A stretch of 11,769 bases of DNA from an uncultured Selenomonas sp. (GTDB taxonomy: Bacteria; Bacillota; Negativicutes; Selenomonadales; Selenomonadaceae), in the NCBI GenBank assembly GCA_938045435.1, contig CALIBA010000061.1, positions 1 through 11,769 on the forward strand, written 5' to 3'. The notes under the pieces are model-generated. The model was not told the DNA's origin. It did no database searches and saw only the letters and a list, made by a program, of their open reading frames with translations. Of the stretch, positions 7,298 through 11,769 are shown piece by piece; the first letter of the stretch is position 1; the number at the start of each line of letters is the position of its first letter. A program made the translations under genes and the position numbers.

Positions 7298-8602
7298 GTG
7301 AATGAGTCGATAAAGATTGCCTTGTTGGGTGCAGGAACCGTTGGCGGTGGGGTTGTGCGTGCACTCTCCATGAATGCAGAGCAGATTATGGCGCGTGCTG
7401 GGGCACAAATTGAGATTAAAACGATTCTTGTGCGTGATGCTAAAAAATATCGTTCCGAACTTTCGGGAATTACGTTGACAGATAATTTCGATGCAATCAT
7501 CCACGATAAGGAAATTTCTATTGTCGTAGAGGTGATGGGGGGCATCCATCCAGCAAAGGACTATATGCTGCGTGCGATGGCTGCGGGGAAACATGTTGTT
7601 ACAGCAAACAAAGATGTGATTGCGGAGTATCTGACGGAGCTCTATGCGGCAGCAAATGAAAATGGTGTTGATTTTCTCTATGAGGCGAGTGTTGGCGGTG
7701 GAATTCCGATCATCAAGCCGCTGAAGGAGTGCCTCACGGCAAATCGCATCACAGAGGTGATGGGGGTTGTCAATGGGACGACAAACTATATGCTGACAAA
7801 GATGACAGAAAAGCATATTAGTTATGATGCCGTATTGCGGCGCGCACAGGAAAAGGGGTATGCAGAAGCGAACCCATCGGCCGACGTAGACGGTCTTGAT
7901 GCCGCCCGCAAAGCGGCAATTTTGGCTTCACTTGCGTTTGATACAGTCGTTGGACTGGAGGATGTATCAGTTGAGGGGATCTCCCATATTACAGAAGATG
8001 ACATTGAATATGGAGTTAATCTTGGCTATGCGATCAAGCTGCTTGCTGTTGGACGTGATACAGAGGATGGCATTGACATACGCGTGCACCCTGTATTTCT
8101 TCCACAGACACATCCGCTTGCTTCGGTGAAAGGGGTATTCAATGCGATCTTTGTGCGTGGGAATATCATCGGTGAGGCAATGTTTTACGGACGGGGCGCC
8201 GGCTCACTTCCCACGGCTTCAGCGGTAACCTCTGATATTATTGAAATTGTACGGGATATTGTTTCTGGAACAGCTGGGCGGGCCAAGTATAAAATTAGTC
8301 AGAAAAAGAAATTGTGTCCTGTGGAAAAAACAAAATCCTCGTACTATCTGCGTCTTGTTGTTGTAGATGAACCGGGGGTTCTTGGCGAGATAGCAACGAC
8401 ATTTGGGAAGGTCGAAGTCAGTCTGAAATCCGTCATTCAAGCACGGCAGACGGAAGATGGATATGCGGAAATTGTTGCAGTTACACATATTGTCACACAT
8501 GCAGCTGCATCAAGAGCAGTTGAAGCACTGAAAGCTCTTTCTGTCGTACGAGAGGTACGTAGCCTGATCCGTGTAGCAGACGGTCAGGAGGACACTCTAT
8601 GA
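7298..8602 (+). CDS. hom: Homoserine dehydrogenase with C-terminal ACT domain
   Basis: Reduces aspartate-4-semialdehyde to homoserine with NAD(P)H, the branch point to threonine and methionine; cytoplasmic. The product is 434 aa, a monofunctional enzyme with no aspartokinase fused. The N-terminal Rossmann motif is GAGTVGGGV. TANKDVIAEY carries the conserved lysine K105. The substrate-binding region has GGGIPIIKPL, VNGTTNYML and NPSADVDGLDAARK, which includes the catalytic-region aspartates and K205. A C-terminal ACT domain starts near residue 349 (YYLRLVVVDEPGVLGEIA) and is the usual site of allosteric threonine inhibition. Translation begins at a GTG: AGGAGG (7281-7286) lies 11 bases upstream, and the reading starts directly with NESIKIALLGAG as in the family. 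The ATG at 7302 is out of frame. The TGA overlaps the thrB ATG by four bases. Confidence 0.98.
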   Translation: MNESIKIALLGAGTVGGGVVRALSMNAEQIMARAGAQIEIKTILVRDAKKYRSELSGITLTDNFDAIIHDKEISIVVEVMGGIHPAKDYMLRAMAAGKHVVTANKDVIAEYLTELYAAANENGVDFLYEASVGGGIPIIKPLKECLTANRITEVMGVVNGTTNYMLTKMTEKHISYDAVLRRAQEKGYAEANPSADVDGLDAARKAAILASLAFDTVVGLEDVSVEGISHITEDDIEYGVNLGYAIKLLAVGRDTEDGIDIRVHPVFLPQTHPLASVKGVFNAIFVRGNIIGEAMFYGRGAGSLPTASAVTSDIIEIVRDIVSGTAGRAKYKISQKKKLCPVEKTKSSYYLRLVVVDEPGVLGEIATTFGKVEVSLKSVIQARQTEDGYAEIVAVTHIVTHAAASRAVEALKALSVVREVRSLIRVADGQEDTL

Positions 8603-9525
8603 GAGAGAGAACCATACGCGTGCGTGTTCCGGCAACCAGTGCGAATCTAGGCCCGGGGTTTGATGCACTTGGGATTGCTTGTACTCTATATAATGAGATG
8701 ACACTTACCCTCACACATGAGCCGGGGCTTGAGATCTCTGTGCGTGGGGAAGGGGCGTCACACATTCCGGGGGATGAACGGAATATTGTATGGAAATCCG
8801 TTCAGTATCTCCTGCATAAAGCGGATTGTGCGGGGGAGTTCAAAGGCGCAAAAATTCATATGAGCAATCGGATTCCTCTGTCACGCGGACTTGGTAGCAG
8901 CGCTACTGCGATCGTTGCAGGCCTAAAGGCGGCGAATGCAAGTCTTGGAAATCCATTTAACCGTCACGAGCTGCTTCAATTTGCAACGGATATTGAAGGG
9001 CATCCCGATAACGTTGCGCCCGCAATTTATGGCGGTTTTACTGTGAATACAGTAACGAATGGGCTTGTGGAATGTTTTTCATTTTTGCCGCGTATTTTTA
9101 TGCGATTTGTTGTTATGGTACCGGATTTTTATCTTTCGACAAAATCTGCGCGTGAGGTATTGCCAGCAAAAGTTCCGATGAAAGATGCGGTTTTTAATAT
9201 CAGCCATGCAGCGATGATGGTGGCAGCACTCTCGCGTGGTGTGGGGAGATTTCTGGAACATGCATTTGAGGATGCACTTCATCAGAATTACCGTGCATGT
9301 CTGATTCCTGGTATGTTTGATGTCTTTGCAGCAGCCAAAAAAGCTGGTGCCTATGGTGCTGCGCTCAGTGGTGCAGGGCCATGTCTCATTGCATTTGTCC
9401 CTGATGATCGTAAATGCATAAAATCTGTTGCGACAGCGATGCGTGAAGCATTTCGAGAATATAACATTGAATCACGACCTCTTTTTCTTGGTCTTGATAC
9501 AAGAGGAGCACGCATCATCAATTGA
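8599..9525 (+). CDS. thrB: Homoserine kinase (GHMP family)
   Basis: Phosphorylates homoserine with ATP to O-phosphohomoserine, the substrate of threonine synthase; cytoplasmic. The 308-aa product has the family's N-terminal VPATSANLGPGFDALG (10-25), the GHMP ATP-binding loop PLSRGLGSSATA (93-104), EGHPDNVAPAIYGG and the C-terminal GHMP motif GAALSGAGPCLIAF (ending near 267). AGGAGG (8586-8591) sits 7 bases before the ATG, inside the end of hom, and the ATGA overlap suggests coupled translation, so the intermediate homoserine would be used by an enzyme made in step with Hom. Threonine synthase (thrC) is not in the window: a terminator follows instead, so thrC must lie elsewhere. Confidence 0.98.
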   Translation: MRERTIRVRVPATSANLGPGFDALGIACTLYNEMTLTLTHEPGLEISVRGEGASHIPGDERNIVWKSVQYLLHKADCAGEFKGAKIHMSNRIPLSRGLGSSATAIVAGLKAANASLGNPFNRHELLQFATDIEGHPDNVAPAIYGGFTVNTVTNGLVECFSFLPRIFMRFVVMVPDFYLSTKSAREVLPAKVPMKDAVFNISHAAMMVAALSRGVGRFLEHAFEDALHQNYRACLIPGMFDVFAAAKKAGAYGAALSGAGPCLIAFVPDDRKCIKSVATAMREAFREYNIESRPLFLGLDTRGARIIN

Positions 9526-9581
9526 TCATAAGGATGAAAAATTCATCAAATTGATATGCTGTATATCTAAAGAAGTGTCTT

Positions 9582-9633
9582 ATATAGGTGATCTCTCATA
9601 AATTTCTGTCCTGTGAGATCACCTATATTTTTT
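9582..9633 (+). terminator. Strong intrinsic terminator after thrB
   Basis: A perfect 14-bp inverted repeat, ATATAGGTGATCTC (9582-9595) and GAGATCACCTATAT (9615-9628), encloses a 19-base loop that can gain two further pairs beyond a U-U mismatch. Six Ts follow (9628-9633). It begins about 57 bases after the thrB stop. No T-run exists on the minus strand, so it should act in the + direction only. It separates hom-thrB from the arg genes. Confidence 0.92.
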
Positions 9634-9644
9634 ATTCAAAACAC

Positions 9645-9674
9645 TTGAAAAAATATACTGTTTAGATGTATAAT
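9645..9674 (+). promoter_or_regulatory. Sigma-A-type promoter for argC
   Basis: A -35 TTGAAA (9645-9650) and a perfect -10 TATAAT (9669-9674) are separated by 18 bases. Transcription would begin near 9681, only about 16 bases before the argC ATG, so the leader would hold little more than the Shine-Dalgarno AAAGGAG (9684-9690). Confidence 0.75.
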
Positions 9675-9682
9675 TATAACAA
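9665..9682 (+). promoter_or_regulatory. Possible ARG box (ArgR operator) over the argC -10
   Basis: The stretch matches 11 of the 14 specified positions of the general ARG-box consensus TNTGNATWWWWATNCANA. It includes TG, AT, the AT-rich core and the second AT, but the right-hand CA is shifted. It contains the palindrome TATAATTATA (9669-9678) and covers the -10 box, where a repressor would block transcription. The region is AT-rich and a -10 box supplies several of the matches, so a chance match is quite possible. Confidence 0.35.
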
Positions 9683-9696
9683 GAAAGGAGATTCAT

Positions 9697-10731
9697 ATGA
9701 AAGTTAGTATTGTCGGAGCAACTGGATATGCGGGAGAAGAACTGATTCGTTTATTACATCGACATCCTCAAGTCGAGATGATACATATGACATCAGAGCG
9801 ACATGCGGGCAGTAAAATTTCGGATTGTTATCCACATCTGAAAAATATTTATAAAAATACATTGAAGTCTCTTGAAGATATTCGTGTACTCGGAAGGGAC
9901 AGCGATATACTTTTTATCGCGCTTCCACATGGACATGCCATGAAAATCGCAAAGGCTCTGGAAGGAATACCTGTTCGTATCATTGATCTCGGTGCTGATT
10001 ATCGCTTTGTAAATACGTCCACATATGAGGAATGGTATCATGTTCAGCATATTGATCCCTGTGCAGACAGGGTCTATGGGCTTTCAGAACTCTACCGGAT
10101 GCAGATAAAGACTGCGCGTATTGTTGGCAATGCAGGATGCTATACAACCGCAAGTATATTGGCCCTTGCGCCGCTTGTGAAAGATCGTCTTGTCACGTTG
10201 GATTCCATTATTGTCGATGCGGCTTCTGGTGTTTCTGGGGCGGGGCGCTCTCCGAAAGAGAGCACTCATTTTCCGGAGTTTTATGATAGTTTTACAGCCT
10301 ATGGCGCTGTAAACCATAGGCACACGCCGGAAATCGAACAGGCTCTTTCTGAGCAGGCGCGTGAGCCCGTTGTGATTAATTTTACACCACACCTTGCACC
10401 TATTTCCCGTGGTATTCTTGCTACTTGTTATGCACAGCTTTGTGAGGATACAGCACCGGAACAAGTAGATGCATCATTTGAGCAATGGTATGCAAATGAA
10501 TTCTTCATTCGTCTTCTTGGACGAGGAGCATATCCTTGCACAAAATATGTACGCGGCAGCAATTATTGTGATATTGCGTGGCATGTTGACCCGCGTACGC
10601 GTCGCGTTATTGTGTTCTCAGCGATTGATAATCTTGTAAAGGGAGCAGCGGGACAAGCGATTCAAAATATGAATATTATGCTTGGGATGGATGAATGTAC
10701 GGGGCTTGATCTTATCCCCATGTACCCATGA
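9697..10731 (+). CDS. argC: N-acetyl-gamma-glutamyl-phosphate reductase (type 1)
   Basis: Reduces N-acetylglutamyl-5-phosphate to N-acetylglutamate-5-semialdehyde with NADPH, the third step of arginine synthesis by the acetylated route; cytoplasmic. The 344 aa fits the long (type 1) family. The NADP-binding loop is VGATGYAGEELIRLL at the N-terminus. FIALPHGHAM and DLGADYR follow. The catalytic cysteine is C148 in GNAGCYTT. GVSGAGRSPKES and NHRHTPEIEQ (206-215) carry the conserved active-site histidines, and FTPHLAPISRGI and the C-terminal NLVKGAAGQAIQNMN complete the pattern. The start has AAAGGAG 6 bases upstream. It is the first gene of an arg operon; argJ begins 13 bases after its stop. 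Confidence 0.98.
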   Translation: MKVSIVGATGYAGEELIRLLHRHPQVEMIHMTSERHAGSKISDCYPHLKNIYKNTLKSLEDIRVLGRDSDILFIALPHGHAMKIAKALEGIPVRIIDLGADYRFVNTSTYEEWYHVQHIDPCADRVYGLSELYRMQIKTARIVGNAGCYTTASILALAPLVKDRLVTLDSIIVDAASGVSGAGRSPKESTHFPEFYDSFTAYGAVNHRHTPEIEQALSEQAREPVVINFTPHLAPISRGILATCYAQLCEDTAPEQVDASFEQWYANEFFIRLLGRGAYPCTKYVRGSNYCDIAWHVDPRTRRVIVFSAIDNLVKGAAGQAIQNMNIMLGMDECTGLDLIPMYP

Positions 10732-10744
10732 ATGGAGGAATATT

Positions 10745-11769
10745 ATGTTTAGTGAAAAGAGTGTAAAAGCAGGAATTACCTATCCAAAGGGATTTTTGGC
10801 TGCCGGGGTAAAGGCAGGCATCAAAAAGAGCGGGAATCTCGATGTTGCTGTCATCTATACGGAAAAAGAAGCTGCTGCTGCCGGAACGTTTACAAAGAAT
10901 GCGGTTGCAGCCGCACCGGTGCATATTTCTAAGGCTGTTATTGCTGCGCATAAGGCGCGTGCCATTGTCGCAAATGCAGGCTGTGCCAATGCCTGCACAG
11001 GGGAGCAGGGAGAGGCAGATGCGATTGCCATGCAGGAGATTGCGGCAAAAGCGCTTGGCTGTGAACCACAAGAGATCGTGGTTGCTTCAACGGGATTGAT
11101 AGGACAACCTCTTCCAATGGATAAAGTGGAGAAAGGGATAAAAAATGCAGCCACAGCGCTTTCCGTGACCGGAAGTATGAATGCAGGGGCTGCTATTATT
11201 ACGACGGATACTTATCCAAAATCCGGCACGGCATCCGTTTTAATTGATGGAACAGAGGTACGTTTTGGCGTAATTGCCAAGGGCTCGGGGATGATACGTC
11301 CGGATATGGCGACGGTACTTTGCTTTATCACGACAGATGCAGATATTGATGCACTGCTTTTGCAGGAGGCGCTTTCAGAAGTCATAGAACATAGCCTTAA
11401 CATGATCTCAATTGATGGGGATATGAGTACAAATGATATGGCAATTATCCTAGCAAATGGCGCGGCAGGAAATCCGAAGATTAGGGAGAAGGATGCGGCA
11501 TATGAGGCTTTTAAGGAGACACTTCTTGCACTTTGTCAAGGGATCTCAGAGAGAATCGCTGCGGATGGAGAGGGAGCAACGAAGTTTTTAACGATCCACG
11601 TGAAAGGGGCAAAGTCCTTTCTCGATGCAAAGACCATTGGGATGAGTGTAGCGAATAGTCCACTCGTTAAGACTGCATTCTTTGGAGAGGATCCGAACTG
11701 GGGGCGTGTCATTTGTGCTGTCGGGTACGCAGGAGTACCGATGAATCCAAATCATGTAACCGTAAAATT
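10745..11769 (+). CDS. argJ: Glutamate N-acetyltransferase / ornithine acetyltransferase ArgJ (3' partial)
   Basis: Transfers the acetyl group from N-acetylornithine to glutamate, recycling acetyl groups in arginine synthesis; bifunctional forms also use acetyl-CoA for the first step, and the sequence alone does not show which type this is. The frame is open to the window edge, giving 341 codons of an expected 400 or so, so about 60 C-terminal residues are missing. N-terminal GITYPKGFLAAGVKAGIKK and NAGCANACTG fit the alpha chain. STGLIGQPLP (115-124) forms part of the oxyanion region. The self-cleavage site is A189-T190 in the segment MATVL, with T190 the nucleophile of the beta chain (family ATML, here ATVL). 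DGDMSTNDM (224-232) and the late PNWGRVICAVGYAG follow. GGAGG (10734-10738) lies 6 bases before the ATG. Continuation to argB and argD downstream is likely but unseen. Confidence 0.97.
   Translation, partial: MFSEKSVKAGITYPKGFLAAGVKAGIKKSGNLDVAVIYTEKEAAAAGTFTKNAVAAAPVHISKAVIAAHKARAIVANAGCANACTGEQGEADAIAMQEIAAKALGCEPQEIVVASTGLIGQPLPMDKVEKGIKNAATALSVTGSMNAGAAIITTDTYPKSGTASVLIDGTEVRFGVIAKGSGMIRPDMATVLCFITTDADIDALLLQEALSEVIEHSLNMISIDGDMSTNDMAIILANGAAGNPKIREKDAAYEAFKETLLALCQGISERIAADGEGATKFLTIHVKGAKSFLDAKTIGMSVANSPLVKTAFFGEDPNWGRVICAVGYAGVPMNPNHVTVK

Noticed and set aside
7253..7816. Minus-strand open frame of 187 aa opposite hom
   Set aside because: It is antisense to the conserved Hom N-terminus, rich in His, Cys and Arg as expected of a shadow frame, and has no protein-family signature.
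9526..9696. Riboswitch or T-box leader before argC
   Set aside because: The long hairpin lies upstream of the predicted argC promoter and ends in a T-run, so it fits the thrB terminator. No T-box sequence or aptamer-like fold was recognised.
1..11769. Mobile elements, CRISPR arrays, tRNA genes, phage genes or a defence system
   Set aside because: All substantial coding stretches are accounted for by recognised core genes. No repeated units, transposase motifs, cloverleaf sequences or toxin-antitoxin-like small genes were seen.

Overview
This window is a stretch of ordinary bacterial housekeeping and biosynthetic genes, all on the + strand. It holds ten protein genes: eight complete and two cut by the window edges. 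Purine-rich Shine-Dalgarno sites, tight ATGA overlaps, the order cobA/hemD-hemB-hemL, a PDZ/radical-SAM/DUF512 protein beside der, and argC-argJ all point to a Firmicutes-type genome of intermediate G+C. My best guess is a Negativicutes member (Selenomonas/Veillonella relatives), but that is an inference from style and gene order, with no marker RNA or phylogeny to confirm it.

Layout. (1) Positions 1-3729: the 3' part of a tetrapyrrole operon. It has a 5'-truncated CobA-HemD fusion (uroporphyrinogen-III methyltransferase plus uroporphyrinogen-III synthase), hemB (porphobilinogen synthase) and hemL (glutamate-1-semialdehyde aminomutase), closed by an intrinsic terminator. Together these cover ALA formation, PBG formation, ring closure and the branch to precorrin-2 (siroheme/B12). 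The missing C5-pathway steps, hemA and hemC, are expected upstream, outside the window. (2) Positions 3779-7195: an extended -10 promoter drives a DUF512 radical-SAM protein of unknown function, the ribosome-assembly GTPase der, and plsY, the first acyltransferase of phospholipid synthesis. (3) Positions 7215-9633: a second extended -10 promoter, then hom (homoserine dehydrogenase with ACT domain) and thrB (homoserine kinase), translationally coupled and closed by a strong terminator with a 14-bp stem. (4) From position 9645 to the end: a sigma-A-type promoter with a possible overlapping ARG box, then argC and a 3'-truncated argJ, the start of an arginine operon.

No mobile elements, tRNA or rRNA genes, CRISPR arrays, riboswitches or phage genes were seen, and no gap between genes exceeds about 210 bases. 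I found no undescribed multi-gene system. The only protein of unknown function is the DUF512 radical-SAM protein, and its family and its place beside der are already known. The remaining observations concern regulation and individual residues and are modest.
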